NCBI RefSeq assembly: GCF_008630535.1
Contig: NZ_VWPH01000017.1
Coordinates: 62,001-126,000 of the forward strand
DNA from: Saccharopolyspora hirsuta
GTDB lineage: Bacteria; Actinomycetota; Actinomycetes; Mycobacteriales; Pseudonocardiaceae
Length of the DNA stretch: 64,000 bases
Direction of reading: 5' to 3'
The notes beneath the pieces were generated by a model, which saw nothing but the letters and a program-made list of their open reading frames with translations, was not told the DNA's origin and did not search any database. Shown piece by piece: positions 53,862 through 62,964 of the stretch. Numbering within the stretch: position 1 is the stretch's first letter; every line of letters begins with the position of its first letter. Made by a program: the position numbers and the translations under genes.

Positions 53862-55694
53862 TCATGCTGGCACGTCTGAGGGCTGCGGCTGCAGCTGCGC
53901 GAAGACGCTCGCGCCGCGGTCGGCCCGGCCCACCGCCTGGCGGAAGGCCGAGAACAGCTCGCGGCCGGTGCCGAACGGCGCCCGGTCGGCACCCGGGGCG
54001 GGTTCCCGCGCGGCCAGCTCGTCGTCGGGCACCAGCAGTTCCAGCGTCCCGCGGTCGGCGTCGAGGCGGACCACGTCGCCGTCGCGCACCCGAGCGAGCG
54101 GACCGCCCGCGCTGGCCTCCGGGGTCAGCTGGATCGCCGCCGGGATCTTGCCGGAGGCACCGGACATCCGGCCGTCGGTGACCAGCGCGACCTGGTGGCC
54201 GCGGTCCATCAGCACGCCCAGCGCCGGGGTGAGGCCGTGCAGCTCGGGCATGCCGTTGGCCTGCGGCCCCTGGTTGCGGATCACCACCACGACGTCGTGG
54301 TCCAGCTCGCCCGCCCGGAACGCGGCGGTGAGCTCGTGCTGGTCGTCGAAGACCCGCGCCGGGGCGGTGACCGCGCGGTGCTCGGCGGCGACCGCGGACA
54401 CCTTGATCACCGACCGCCCGAGGTTGCCCTCCAGCACCCGCAGCCCGCCGTCGGGCGCGAACGGGTCGTCGACCCCGCGCAGCACGTCCGGGTCCAGGCT
54501 CTCGCGGGGCGCGTCGCGCCACACCAGCTCGCCGTCCTCGAGGAACGGCTGCTGCCGGTAGCGGTCCAGGCCGGGCCCGGCGACGGTCTTGACGTCGGCG
54601 TGCAGCAGGCCCGCGTCCAGCAGCTGGCCGACCAGCGTCTGCACGCCGCCCGCCGCCGCGAAGTGGTTGATGTCGGCCGAGCCGTTCGGGTACACCTTCG
54701 CCAGCGACGGCACGACGGCGGACAGCTCGGAGAAGTCGTCCCAGGTCAGCTCGATGCCCGCGGCCGCAGCGATGGCGGGCAGGTGCAGCGTGTGGTTGGT
54801 GGAGCCGCCGGTGGCCAGCAGCGCGACCACGCCGTTGACGATGGCCCGCTCGTCCACGACCTCGCCGATCGGCGCGTCCAGCCCGACCACGCGCCGCGCG
54901 GCCTCCTCGGTGAGCGCCTTGCGCAGCGGGGTGCCCGGCGGCACGAAGCTCGACCCCGGCAGGTGCAGGCCCATGACCTCCACGACGAGCTGGTTGGAGT
55001 TCGCGGTGCCGTAGAAGGTGCAGGTGCCGGGGGAGTGGTAGGACGCCGACTCGGCCTCCAGCAGGTCCTCCCGGCTGGCCTTGCCCTCGGCGAACAGCTG
55101 CCGGATGCGGCTCTTCTCCCGGTTCGGCAGCCCGGAGGGCATCGGCCCGGCGGGCACCAGCACGGTCGGCAGGTGGCCGAAGGTCAGCGCGCCGATGAGC
55201 AGCCCCGGCACGATCTTGTCGCACACGCCGAGCAGCAGCGCCCCGTCGAACATCTCGTGGGACAGCGCGACACCGGTGGCCATCGCGATCACGTCGCGGG
55301 AGAACAGCGACAGCTCCATGCCGGTGCGGCCCTGGGTGATCCCGTCGCACATCGCGGGCACCCCGCCGGCGAACTGCGCGACCCCGCCCGCTTCCCGCAC
55401 CGCGTCCTTGATCCACGCCGGGAACTCGGCGTAGGGCTGGTGCGCGGAGAGCATGTCGTTGTAGGCCGACACGATCGCGACACCGGGCTTCACCGCGCCG
55501 CGCACGGCGAGCCGGTCGGGACCGCTGCACGCGGCGAAGCCGTGCGCGAGGTTGCTGCACGGCAGTTCGGTGCGGGCCGGGCCGACGGCGGCTGCAGCGC
55601 GGATGCGCTCCAGGTAGGCGGCGCGCGTCGGTGCGCTGCGCTCCGCGATGCGTTCGGTGACCTGCTGGACGACGTGCTGCACTGACCGCGCCAT
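53862..55694 (-). CDS. edd: Phosphogluconate dehydratase
   Basis: 610 residues of the ILVD/EDD family, the usual Edd length. The motifs for Fe-S and substrate include [53 protein letters not shown] and [15 protein letters not shown]. It dehydrates 6-phosphogluconate to KDPG. The ATG at 55694 has GGGAGG 8 nt upstream; an upstream ATG at 55754 adds a non-conserved leader. With eda it gives a complete lower Entner-Doudoroff branch. Confidence 0.95.
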   Translation of the reverse strand: MARSVQHVVQQVTERIAERSAPTRAAYLERIRAAAAVGPARTELPCSNLAHGFAACSGPDRLAVRGAVKPGVAIVSAYNDMLSAHQPYAEFPAWIKDAVREAGGVAQFAGGVPAMCDGITQGRTGMELSLFSRDVIAMATGVALSHEMFDGALLLGVCDKIVPGLLIGALTFGHLPTVLVPAGPMPSGLPNREKSRIRQLFAEGKASREDLLEAESASYHSPGTCTFYGTANSNQLVVEVMGLHLPGSSFVPPGTPLRKALTEEAARRVVGLDAPIGEVVDERAIVNGVVALLATGGSTNHTLHLPAIAAAAGIELTWDDFSELSAVVPSLAKVYPNGSADINHFAAAGGVQTLVGQLLDAGLLHADVKTVAGPGLDRYRQQPFLEDGELVWRDAPRESLDPDVLRGVDDPFAPDGGLRVLEGNLGRSVIKVSAVAAEHRAVTAPARVFDDQHELTAAFRAGELDHDVVVVIRNQGPQANGMPELHGLTPALGVLMDRGHQVALVTDGRMSGASGKIPAAIQLTPEASAGGPLARVRDGDVVRLDADRGTLELLVPDDELAAREPAPGADRAPFGTGRELFSAFRQAVGRADRGASVFAQLQPQPSDVPA

Positions 55695-55872
55695 GGATCG
55701 CCTCCCGATGGAACTCCGAAACCGGGCGACAACATTGGCGCCACATGACGGCAATCACACTAACGGGTGTGTCCTGGATTTCACAATCGATCCAGCTTCC
55801 CGGGATTCCGCCCCCGCGCTGTCGGACCCGTGCGCGATCATTGGCCGCAGCGGGCGAGAGGGAGGAGCGGTG

Positions 55873-56484
55873 ATGCGGATTCGCGTACTGGCGCTGGTGT
55901 CGTTGACCGCCGTGCTGGCGGGCTGCGGTCAGGGCGCGGAGATCACGCAGAACGCGGTGCCTCCGCAGCCGCCCGCCCCCGCCACGTCCGCCGCGCCACC
56001 GGCGCCGGAGGCGGGCACTTCGGTGGAGCTGTCCACCTCGCCGACCCTGGTGCAGATCCAGCAGCGCCGCCGGATGCTGGTCGGGGTCCGCATCGACGCC
56101 CCGCCCGCCTTCCTCAGCCGCGACCCGGCGGGCGGCTACCAGGGCTTCGACGCGGAGATCGCGCGCGATCTCGCCCAGCGCATCGGCCTGCAGCCCGGCG
56201 CCGTGCAGTTCCGGCGCCTGCCGCCGACGCAGCTGCGCGACGCGGTGCTGTCCGGTGACGTCGACCTGCTGCTCGGCGGCACGGCCGACGTCCCGCAGCT
56301 GGCCGCGGTCGGCCCGTACGTGATCACCGACTCCGAGCGGAACGTGGTGATCAAGGCCGACGACCAGCTGCTGGCCGAGGAGCTGCAGCGGATGCTCGAC
56401 GCCGCCGTAGCCGACGGGTCATGGCAGCGCGCCTACGACGCGACCCTCGGCGCGGCCGGGATCGAGGCCCGCCCCGGTTCCTGA
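55873..56484 (+). CDS. Short solute-binding lipoprotein lacking lobe II
   Basis: 203 residues. Signal peptide with lipobox LAGC (Cys near 18), then a Pro/Ala-rich linker. The SBP_bac_3 part starts like GluB of this window: SPTLVQIQQRRRMLVGVR, then GGYQGFDAEIARDLAQRIG, then DVDLLLGGTAD and VGPYVITD. It jumps directly to the closing helix EELQRMLDAAVADGSWQRAYDATLG. The second lobe of about 85-90 residues is missing in frame, so ligand closure is impossible in the normal way. GGAGG precedes ATG 55873. The gene may be a decayed but open GluB paralog or a reduced sensor. Confidence 0.8.
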   Translation: MRIRVLALVSLTAVLAGCGQGAEITQNAVPPQPPAPATSAAPPAPEAGTSVELSTSPTLVQIQQRRRMLVGVRIDAPPAFLSRDPAGGYQGFDAEIARDLAQRIGLQPGAVQFRRLPPTQLRDAVLSGDVDLLLGGTADVPQLAAVGPYVITDSERNVVIKADDQLLAEELQRMLDAAVADGSWQRAYDATLGAAGIEARPGS

Positions 56485-56647
56485 TCCCGCGCCGCGAAGT
56501 GAGCTTGCCTGCTCTTCGGCGAAAAGCACGTGCCGATTCCGCGGCGGATGAGCAGACTCGAACCCGACGTCGCGTTCGACGACGGTGCGGTCCCGATCGG
56601 ACTGCGCCGGTCGGACCGATCGATTACTTGCGAGGTGCAACCCGACC

Positions 56648-58117
56648 ATGACCGATTCCGCGACAGCGGACGTCGCCCGCGGCACCACACCACCGCGGGC
56701 GCCAGTGCTGATAGGTGTGCTGGTCGTCTCGGCCTTTGTGATGATCCTCAACGAGACGATCCTGAGCGTCGCGCTGCGCGACCTCACCGTCGACCTCGAG
56801 GTCAGCACCACGACGGTGCAGTGGCTGACCAGCGGTTTCCTGCTGACCATGGCCGTGGTCATCCCGACCACGGGCTTCCTGCTGGAGCGGTTCACCCCGC
56901 GCCAGATCTTCCTGGCCGCCCAGTCGCTGTTCAGCGCGGGCACCCTGCTCAGCGCGCTCGCGCCGGGCTTCGAGGTGCTGCTGGTGGGCCGCGTCGTGCA
57001 GGCGTGCGGGACGGCGGTGATGGTGCCGCTGCTGATGACCTCGGTGATGCGCCTGGTCCCGGCCGACAAGCGCGGCGCGACGATGGGCACGATCACCATC
57101 GTGATCGCGGTGGCCCCGGCGATCGGCCCGACCATCGGCGGTGCGGTGCTGGGCTCGCTGGGCTGGCGCTGGATGTTCTGGATCGTGCTGCCTTTGGCGC
57201 TGCTCGCGCTGGCCATCGGCGCGGTCTGGATGCGCCTGGACAGCGAGACGCGGGCGGTGCCGCTGGACCTGTTCTCGGTGCTGCTGTCGGCGCTGGGCTT
57301 CGGCGGTCTGCTCTACGGCCTGTCCTCGATCGGTGAGTCCGGCGGGGAGCACCAGGTGGCGCCGTGGATCCCGATCGCGGTCGGCGTGGTCTCGCTGGCC
57401 GGGTTCGCGGCGCGGCAGATGCGCCTGCAGCGCCAGGACCGGGCCCTGCTGGACCTGCGCCCGCTGGCCAACCGCTCCTTCGGCATCGCGCTGCTGCTGA
57501 GCGCCCTGCTGTTCATGTGCCTGCTGGGGGCGGGCGCGATCCTGCTGCCGCTGTACCTGCAGACCGTCCTGCACGCGACGACGTTCGTCAGCGGTCTGGC
57601 GGTGCTGCCGGGCGGTCTGGTGCTGGGTCTGCTGGGGCGCCCGGTGGGCCGGTTGTTCGACCGGTTCGGCGCGCGCCCGCTGGTGATTCCGGGTGCGGCG
57701 GCCATGGCCGTGTCGCTGTGCCTGTTCGCCACCCTGGGCCCGGACTCGCCGCTGGCCGCGGTCATCGCGATCCACATCGTGCTCATGGGCGGCCTCGGCC
57801 TGATGATGACCCCGCTGATGACCGCGTCCCTGAGCGCGCTGCCCGACCACCTCTACTCGCACGGCAGCGCGATCCTGGCGACCCTCCAGCAGGTCGCGGG
57901 CGCGTTCGGCACGGCGGTGTTCGTCACCGTCTCCGCCCTGGCCAGCACCGGCACCTCCGGTGCCCCGGACGCGGCGGGGCTGCGCACGGCGTTCATCGTG
58001 GCCGGTGGCATCGGCGTGCTGGCGTTCGTGACGTCGCTGTTCGTCCGGACGCCGAACACCGCGCCGTCCGACGAGGCGGCGGAGGAACCCGGCAAGGAGC
58101 CGACCCCGGTGCACTGA
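56648..58117 (+). CDS. DHA2-type MFS multidrug exporter (EmrB/QacA family)
   Basis: 489 residues with about 14 predicted TM helices. The start FVMILNETILSVALRDLTVDLEVSTTTVQWLTSGFLL is the DHA2 signature, and TGFLLERFTPRQIF is motif A. GRVVQACGTAVMVPLLM and motif C APAIGPTIGGAVLGSLGWRWMFWI follow. Proton-driven efflux of drugs or of a product is expected; the neighbouring monooxygenases make resistance plausible. ATG 56648; ends before a bidirectional terminator. Confidence 0.9.
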   Translation: MTDSATADVARGTTPPRAPVLIGVLVVSAFVMILNETILSVALRDLTVDLEVSTTTVQWLTSGFLLTMAVVIPTTGFLLERFTPRQIFLAAQSLFSAGTLLSALAPGFEVLLVGRVVQACGTAVMVPLLMTSVMRLVPADKRGATMGTITIVIAVAPAIGPTIGGAVLGSLGWRWMFWIVLPLALLALAIGAVWMRLDSETRAVPLDLFSVLLSALGFGGLLYGLSSIGESGGEHQVAPWIPIAVGVVSLAGFAARQMRLQRQDRALLDLRPLANRSFGIALLLSALLFMCLLGAGAILLPLYLQTVLHATTFVSGLAVLPGGLVLGLLGRPVGRLFDRFGARPLVIPGAAAMAVSLCLFATLGPDSPLAAVIAIHIVLMGGLGLMMTPLMTASLSALPDHLYSHGSAILATLQQVAGAFGTAVFVTVSALASTGTSGAPDAAGLRTAFIVAGGIGVLAFVTSLFVRTPNTAPSDEAAEEPGKEPTPVH

Positions 58118-58131
58118 CCGGCACTCCGGCG

Positions 58132-58168
58132 AACGGCCCGCTCACCACGACCAGGTGAGCGGGCCGTT
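58132..58168. terminator. Bidirectional terminator
   Basis: AACGGCCCGCTCACC (58132-58146) pairs perfectly with GGTGAGCGGGCCGTT (58154-58168) around a 7-nt loop, between the convergent exporter and TetR genes. Confidence 0.88.
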
Positions 58169-58175
58169 TCCGCTC

Positions 58176-58895
58176 TCAGCGCGCTTCGGCGAGCCGCTGC
58201 AGGCCGTCGAGCTGCCACTCCAGCTGCTGCTCGAAGGTCACCACCTCGGCCATCGGGTCCGGCTCGTTCAACCAGCGGATGTAGTGCGGGTACTCGCCGT
58301 CCGCCGCGATCCGCTCCAGGTAGGGCTGCGCGGCCTCGGCCAGCTCGGCGTCGGAGGTGAGCCCGGTGCGCTGGCGCATGGCGAGCTCCTCCAGCAGCGC
58401 GAGCCCGGAGCCGAAGACCTGCCCGAGGACCGTGTTGATGAACCCGACGCGGGCGGCAGCCGGGAGGCCGAGCTCCTCGACCGCGGCGAAGGCGGAGTCG
58501 TAGAGGCGCAGCGCGTTCGGGCCCAGCGGCGGGCGGCTGAACGCCAGCCGCGCGAACCACGGGTGCCGTTGCACCGCGGCCCACGCGGAAAGTCCCATCT
58601 CGCGAAGGCAGGCCCGCCAGTCGCCGGGCGGTGGCACGGTGATCTCGCCGTAGATCTCGTCGACCATCAGGTCGGTCAGCCCGTCCTTGCTGCCGACGTA
58701 GCGGTACAGCGCCATCGGGCTGCGCGAGCCGAGCCGGTTCGCGATGGCCCGCATCGTGATCTCGCCCGACGAGCTCTCGTCGGCCAGCGCGATCGCGGCG
58801 GCGACGACGCGTTCGCGGCTGAGCTGTTCGGTGGCCGGTGGGGGCGGCGGCTCGTCGAACCAGACCAGGCCGCCCGGTGGTTTAGCAGCGTTCAT
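58176..58895 (-). CDS. TetR-family repressor
   Basis: 239 residues. The HTH is RERVVAAAIALADESSSGEITMRAIANRLGSRSPMALYRYVGSKDGL; the ligand domain has the same WFARLAFSRPPLGPNALRLYD to EYPHYIRWLNEPDPMAEVVTFEQQLEWQLDGL layout as the TetR at 50504. Divergent from the monooxygenase at 58932 with only 36 bases between starts, and two operators in that gap. Confidence 0.9.
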   Translation of the reverse strand: MNAAKPPGGLVWFDEPPPPPATEQLSRERVVAAAIALADESSSGEITMRAIANRLGSRSPMALYRYVGSKDGLTDLMVDEIYGEITVPPPGDWRACLREMGLSAWAAVQRHPWFARLAFSRPPLGPNALRLYDSAFAAVEELGLPAAARVGFINTVLGQVFGSGLALLEELAMRQRTGLTSDAELAEAAQPYLERIAADGEYPHYIRWLNEPDPMAEVVTFEQQLEWQLDGLQRLAEAR

Positions 58896-58916
58896 TTGCC
58901 ACGGATGGTAGCCGGG

Positions 58917-58949
58917 TGTACAACGTACATCGTGAATGTACAAAGTACA
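58917..58949. promoter_or_regulatory. Double TetR operator, TGTACnnnGTACA x2
   Basis: TGTACAACGTACA (58917-58929) and TGTACAAAGTACA (58937-58949) are perfect palindromes starting 20 bases apart, two helical turns. The second overlies codons 2-6 of the monooxygenase. Confidence 0.88.
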
Positions 58950-60407
58950 CGCGAGTGTCAGGTCCTGGTGGTGGGTGGCGGCCTGGTCGGTCTGACGACC
59001 GCGCTGGTCCTGCGCCACCACGGCGTCGACGTGACTCTCGTGGAGAAGCGCGCGACGACCTCGCCGCAACCCAAGGCCCGCCGGTTCCACGTGCGCAGCA
59101 TGGAGATCTTCCGCGAGCTCGGGCTCGCCGAGACGGTCCGCGAGGCCGCGCGCGACCTCGCCGAGCACGACCGCATGGCGGTCGGGCGGACGCTCGTCGA
59201 AGCCCGGCAGCTGCCGCTGCGGCATCCCACCGGCTCGGCCGGGGAACCGATCGAGATCAGCCCGGAACTGCCCTGCCTGGTCGCCCAGGACGTGCTGGAA
59301 CCGGTCCTGCGGCAGGCGGCCCAGGACGCCGGGGCGTGCGTGCGGTTCCGCACCGAGCTGACCTCGTTCGCCCAGGACGCCGACGGAGTCCGGGCCGAGC
59401 TGCACGACCACCGGACGGGGCGGAGCAGCCAGCTCCGGGCGTCTTTCGCGGTCGCCGCCGACGGCGCGCGCAGTCCGGTGCGATCCGCGCTCGGCATCGA
59501 CCGCTCGGGTCGCGGCGCCGTCGGCGGGCCCAACGTCAACGTCTACTTCCACGCCGACCTGTCCGATGTGGTCCGCGGCCGGGAGTTCAACCTCTGCCAG
59601 CTGGAGCACCCGGCCGCACCGGGTGCGCTGGCCTCGGTGGACGGCCGGTTCCGGTGGGTGTTCATGGCGAGCGGGGGCGAGGTCGAGCGGGATTGGCCCG
59701 CGCTGCTGCGCACCGTGCTCGGCGTGCCCGCGCCCGACCTCGAAGTCCGCAGCGTCCTGCCCTGGCGACCGGAGATGCTGGTCGCCGACCGCTATTCGGA
59801 CGGCCGGGTGCACCTGGCGGGGGACGCCGCCCACGTGATGCCGCCGTTCGCCGCGCTCGGCGCGAACACCGGCATCGCCGACGCGCACAACCTCGGCTGG
59901 AAGCTCGCCGCGGTGCTGTCCGGCGAGGCCGCGCCCGCGCTGCTGGACAGCTACGACGCCGAGCGGCGCCCGGCCGGGTGGTTCGCCGCCGACCAGTCGA
60001 GCCGACGGCAGCTGGACGTGACGGCCGAGCCCGACCCGACGCTGGCCGACCCGTTCGTGCTGGCCGCGGGCGGCTACCAGTACCCGGCCGGAGCGTTCGC
60101 GGACGGCCCGGTCGAGGTCGAACCGGTCACCGAGTTCGCCCCGGCCGGGCGGATCGCCACCCGCATCCCGCACCGCTGGCTCGATCCCGGCCTGTCCACC
60201 CTGGACATCGCGGGCCCGGGCTGGGCGCTCGCGGTGTCCGACGACCCGCGGCGCTGGGCGGCGAACGACCTCCCGGTCCACCGCCTGGACGCCGACTTCC
60301 TGGCTCCGGGGGAGGCGCTGCTGATCCGCCCCGACGACGTGATCGCCTGGCGCGGCACCGACCCCACCGCCCCCGCCGAGGTCCGCGAGAAGCTGCTGGC
60401 CGGGTGA
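58932..60407 (+). CDS. FAD-dependent aromatic monooxygenase
   Basis: 491 residues of the same family as the protein at 48908-50431. FAD motif VLVVGGGLVGLTTALVLRHHG, DG motif AVAADGARSPVRSALGI, GD motif HLAGDAAHVMPPFAALGANTGIADAHNLGWKL with the usual His. The substrate is likely an aromatic or polyketide compound. GTG 58932 starts immediately between the two operator copies. It is followed by its own terminator. Confidence 0.9.
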   Translation: MNVQSTRECQVLVVGGGLVGLTTALVLRHHGVDVTLVEKRATTSPQPKARRFHVRSMEIFRELGLAETVREAARDLAEHDRMAVGRTLVEARQLPLRHPTGSAGEPIEISPELPCLVAQDVLEPVLRQAAQDAGACVRFRTELTSFAQDADGVRAELHDHRTGRSSQLRASFAVAADGARSPVRSALGIDRSGRGAVGGPNVNVYFHADLSDVVRGREFNLCQLEHPAAPGALASVDGRFRWVFMASGGEVERDWPALLRTVLGVPAPDLEVRSVLPWRPEMLVADRYSDGRVHLAGDAAHVMPPFAALGANTGIADAHNLGWKLAAVLSGEAAPALLDSYDAERRPAGWFAADQSSRRQLDVTAEPDPTLADPFVLAAGGYQYPAGAFADGPVEVEPVTEFAPAGRIATRIPHRWLDPGLSTLDIAGPGWALAVSDDPRRWAANDLPVHRLDADFLAPGEALLIRPDDVIAWRGTDPTAPAEVREKLLAG

Positions 60408-60411
60408 ACGC

Positions 60412-60448
60412 AAGAGCACCTCCGACCGGTGCGGCCGGAGGTGCTCTT
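60412..60448. terminator. Bidirectional terminator between monooxygenase and gluD
   Basis: AAGAGCACCTCCG (60412-60424) pairs perfectly with CGGAGGTGCTCTT (60436-60448), 4 bases after the monooxygenase stop and 15 before the gluD stop on the other strand. Confidence 0.85.
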
Positions 60449-60462
60449 CGCGGTGGCGGGGC

Positions 60463-61326
60463 TCAGTCGCCGGCGGTGGTCTCCGCCAGCGGCTTCGCGG
60501 CCGGGGCCAGCTGCCTGGTCTTCTTCGTCCGGCGGTTGCGCCGGTCCAGGTAGGTGGCGAACCACGTCAGCAGCAGGCACATCGAGATGTAGATCGCCGC
60601 CACCACCAGGCTCACCGGGATGATCGGCCGGTCCAGCGTCGGGATGCCGCCGAGGTAGCGCGCGTAGTACAGCAGCTCCTGGTAGGTGATCAGGAAGCCG
60701 AGCGCGCTGTCCTTGAGCAGCACCACCAGCTGGCTGACGATCGCGGGCAGCATCATGCGCACCGCCTGCGGCAGCACCACGGTCCGCATGACCTGGTTCT
60801 TGCGCATGCCGATCGAGTAGGCGGCCTCGGTCTGCCCCTTCGGCAGCGCGGCCACCCCGGCCCGGAACACCTCGGCCAGCACCGAGCCGTTGTACAGCGT
60901 CAGGCCGAGCACGACCGACCAGTACTGGCCGAAGTTCACGCCCAGCGCCGGCGCCGCGTAGTACAGGAAGAAGATCAGGATGACCAGCGGGATCGCGCGG
61001 AAGAGCTCCACGACCGCCCCGCACGGCACCCGGATCCAGGAGTGGTCGGAGAGCCGCCCGAGCGCGAACACCGCGCCGAACACCAGGGCCAGCACCGCAC
61101 CCATCAGGAACGCCCGCACGGTGTTCCACAGCGCGCCGAGCAGCTCCAGCTGGATCTGCTCGTAGAGCAGCCACTCCCACTTGCTCGCGTCGAACTGCCC
61201 GGTCTGGTAGAAGCGCAGCACCACGTAACCCAGCAGGCCCAGCACCACGACCGTGCTGATGATGCTGATCAGCCGGTTGCGCGCGCGGGCGCGCGGACCG
61301 GGGGTGTCGAACAGGACGCTGCTCAT
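60463..61326 (-). CDS. gluD: Glutamate ABC transporter permease GluD
   Basis: 287 residues with about five TM helices and a basic C-terminal tail. The EAA loop characteristic of amino-acid permeases is EVFRAGVAALPKGQTEAAYSIGMRKNQVMRTVVLPQAVR. The ATG at 61326 overlaps the gluC stop (ATGA). The order gluA-B-C-D matches the Corynebacterium glutamate uptake system, but other acidic amino acids are possible substrates. Confidence 0.92.
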   Translation of the reverse strand: MSSVLFDTPGPRARARNRLISIISTVVVLGLLGYVVLRFYQTGQFDASKWEWLLYEQIQLELLGALWNTVRAFLMGAVLALVFGAVFALGRLSDHSWIRVPCGAVVELFRAIPLVILIFFLYYAAPALGVNFGQYWSVVLGLTLYNGSVLAEVFRAGVAALPKGQTEAAYSIGMRKNQVMRTVVLPQAVRMMLPAIVSQLVVLLKDSALGFLITYQELLYYARYLGGIPTLDRPIIPVSLVVAAIYISMCLLLTWFATYLDRRNRRTKKTRQLAPAAKPLAETTAGD

Positions 61327-61973
61327 CGGGACACGCTCCACCGTTTCTCGAAGCTGCGCTGCACCAGGGTCAGCGGGATGACCAGGATCAGGAACCCGAC
61401 GGCGATCCAGATGAAGGCGTTGGTCGTCGGCTCACCCTGCTCGTTGAGGAACGGGATGACCGAGCCGACCTCGTTCACGCTGAACCCGGCCGCGACCGTG
61501 GTGTTCTTCAGCAGCGCGATCAGCACGCTGACCAGCGGCGGAACCGTGGCGCGGAACGCCTGCGGCAGGATCACGTTGGTCAGCGACTGGCCGAAGCCGA
61601 GCCCGATGGAGCGCGCCGCCTCGGCCTGCCCGACCGGGACGGTGTTGATCCCGGAGCGCAGCACCTCGCAGACGAACGCCGAGGTGTAGATCGTCAGCGC
61701 GATCACCGCGGCGGTGAAGAACGGGAACTGGATCAGCTCCAGCTTGGGGTAGGCGAAGACGAAGAAGAAGAACACCAGCGTCAGCGGGGTGTTGCGCAGC
61801 AGCGTCACGTACCCGGTGCCGACCGCCCGCAGCGCCGGGATCGGGCTGACCCGCAACGTGGCCAGGATCGTGCCCAGCACCAGCGAGCCCACCGCGGACA
61901 GCAGGAAGAGCTCGATGGTGCGCAGGAAACCCCTGGCGAGGACGTCGCCGTACTCCACCAAGATGTCGAACAA
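61323..61973 (-). CDS. gluC: Glutamate ABC transporter permease GluC
   Basis: 216 residues, four to five TM helices. The EAA loop is EVLRSGINTVPVGQAEAARSIGLGFGQSLTNVILPQAFR. It pairs with GluD as the membrane heterodimer. The start at 61973 lies 63 bases downstream of gluB, across a strong hairpin. Confidence 0.92.
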   Translation of the reverse strand: MFDILVEYGDVLARGFLRTIELFLLSAVGSLVLGTILATLRVSPIPALRAVGTGYVTLLRNTPLTLVFFFFVFAYPKLELIQFPFFTAAVIALTIYTSAFVCEVLRSGINTVPVGQAEAARSIGLGFGQSLTNVILPQAFRATVPPLVSVLIALLKNTTVAAGFSVNEVGSVIPFLNEQGEPTTNAFIWIAVGFLILVIPLTLVQRSFEKRWSVSR

Positions 61974-61990
61974 TGCGTACTCCAGGAGGA

Positions 61991-62030
61991 ATCGGATGCC
62001 CGGGGCTCGGTGCGGCCCCGGGCATCCGAT
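61991..62030 (-). terminator. Intercistronic hairpin between gluB and gluC (attenuator-like)
   Basis: ATCGGATGCCCGGGG (61991-62005) pairs perfectly with CCCCGGGCATCCGAT (62016-62030) in a 15-bp stem with a 10-nt loop, 6 bases after the gluB stop. No U-tract follows, so it probably protects the gluB mRNA 3' end or causes partial termination. Confidence 0.82.
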
Positions 62031-62036
62031 GACGGA

Positions 62037-62936
62037 TCAGTAGCGGTCCACCTTGGGGGGCTCGGCGGTGCTGCCCGACTTGCCGAGGGTCGCGTCGTAG
62101 ACGCGCTTCCACTCGCCGCTGCTGGCCGCCTGCTCCAGGATGTCGTTGATCTTGCCGCGCAGCGCGGTGTCGTCGCGGGACAGGCCGACGCCGTAGGGCT
62201 CCTCGGAGAACGGCTTGCCGACGACTTTCAGCTTGTCCGGGTCCTGGGCCGCGTAGCCCTTGAGGATGGCGTCATCCGTGGTCACCGCGTCGATCTGGCC
62301 GTCCAGCAGCTGCTGCACGCACTCGGAGTAGCGCTGGAACTCGACGATGTTCTGCGGCTCGGTCAGCTGCTCGCTCTTGACCTTCTGGATCGGCGTCGAC
62401 CCGGTCGCCGAGCAGACCTTCTTGCCCTTGATCGACTCCTTGCCGGTGATGTCGGTGTTGTCCGCGCGGACCAGCAGGTCCTGCCCGGCCAGGTAGTACG
62501 GCCCGGCGAACCCGACCTGCTCCTTGCGCTTGTCGTTGATCGTGTAGGTGCCGACGTAGTAGTCCACCTCGCCGGTGGAGATCGCCTGCTCGCGCGCGGT
62601 GGACGGGATCGGCTTGTAGTCGATCTGGGTGTTCGGGTCGAACCCGAGCTGCGCGGCGATCATCCGGGCGATCTCGATGTCGAAGCCGGAGTACTGGTTG
62701 GTCACCGGGTCGCGGAAGCCCAGCCCCGGCTGGTCCTCCTTGACGCCGATGGTGACCCTGCCCTTCTGCTTCATCCGGTCGAACGTCGGCGAACCCGCGA
62801 CCTGCACGTTCTGCGCGACGTCCTGCTGGACCTGCTGGTCACCGCCGCCGGGCCCGCCCTCGCGGCCGCAGCCGGTCAGGGCCAGCGCCAGGGAGGCGGC
62901 CAGCACGGTCACCAACCGCATCTTCTTGGCTCGCAT
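62037..62936 (-). CDS. gluB: Glutamate-binding lipoprotein GluB
   Basis: 299 residues. Signal peptide with lipobox LTGC (Cys about 23), Gly-rich linker, then a full two-lobe SBP_bac_3 domain: GRVTIGVKEDQPGLGFRD, SGFDIEIARMIAAQLG, VDYYVGTYTINDKRKEQVGFAGPY and lobe II with a Cys pair (VCSATGSTPIQK, SECVQQLLDGQIDAVTTDD). It captures acidic amino acids for GluCD. Confidence 0.93.
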   Translation of the reverse strand: MRAKKMRLVTVLAASLALALTGCGREGGPGGGDQQVQQDVAQNVQVAGSPTFDRMKQKGRVTIGVKEDQPGLGFRDPVTNQYSGFDIEIARMIAAQLGFDPNTQIDYKPIPSTAREQAISTGEVDYYVGTYTINDKRKEQVGFAGPYYLAGQDLLVRADNTDITGKESIKGKKVCSATGSTPIQKVKSEQLTEPQNIVEFQRYSECVQQLLDGQIDAVTTDDAILKGYAAQDPDKLKVVGKPFSEEPYGVGLSRDDTALRGKINDILEQAASSGEWKRVYDATLGKSGSTAEPPKVDRY

Positions 62937-62964
62937 TACCTCTGCCTTTCTCCGCAGTGGGCAA

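Noticed and set aside
47414-60407. Secondary-metabolite gene cluster
   Set aside because: Monooxygenases, TetR regulators and an exporter are present, but no PKS, NRPS, terpene cyclase or other core biosynthetic enzyme.
47319-60462. Prophage or integrative element
   Set aside because: No integrase, excisionase, phage structural genes, att-like direct repeats or tRNA end were seen.
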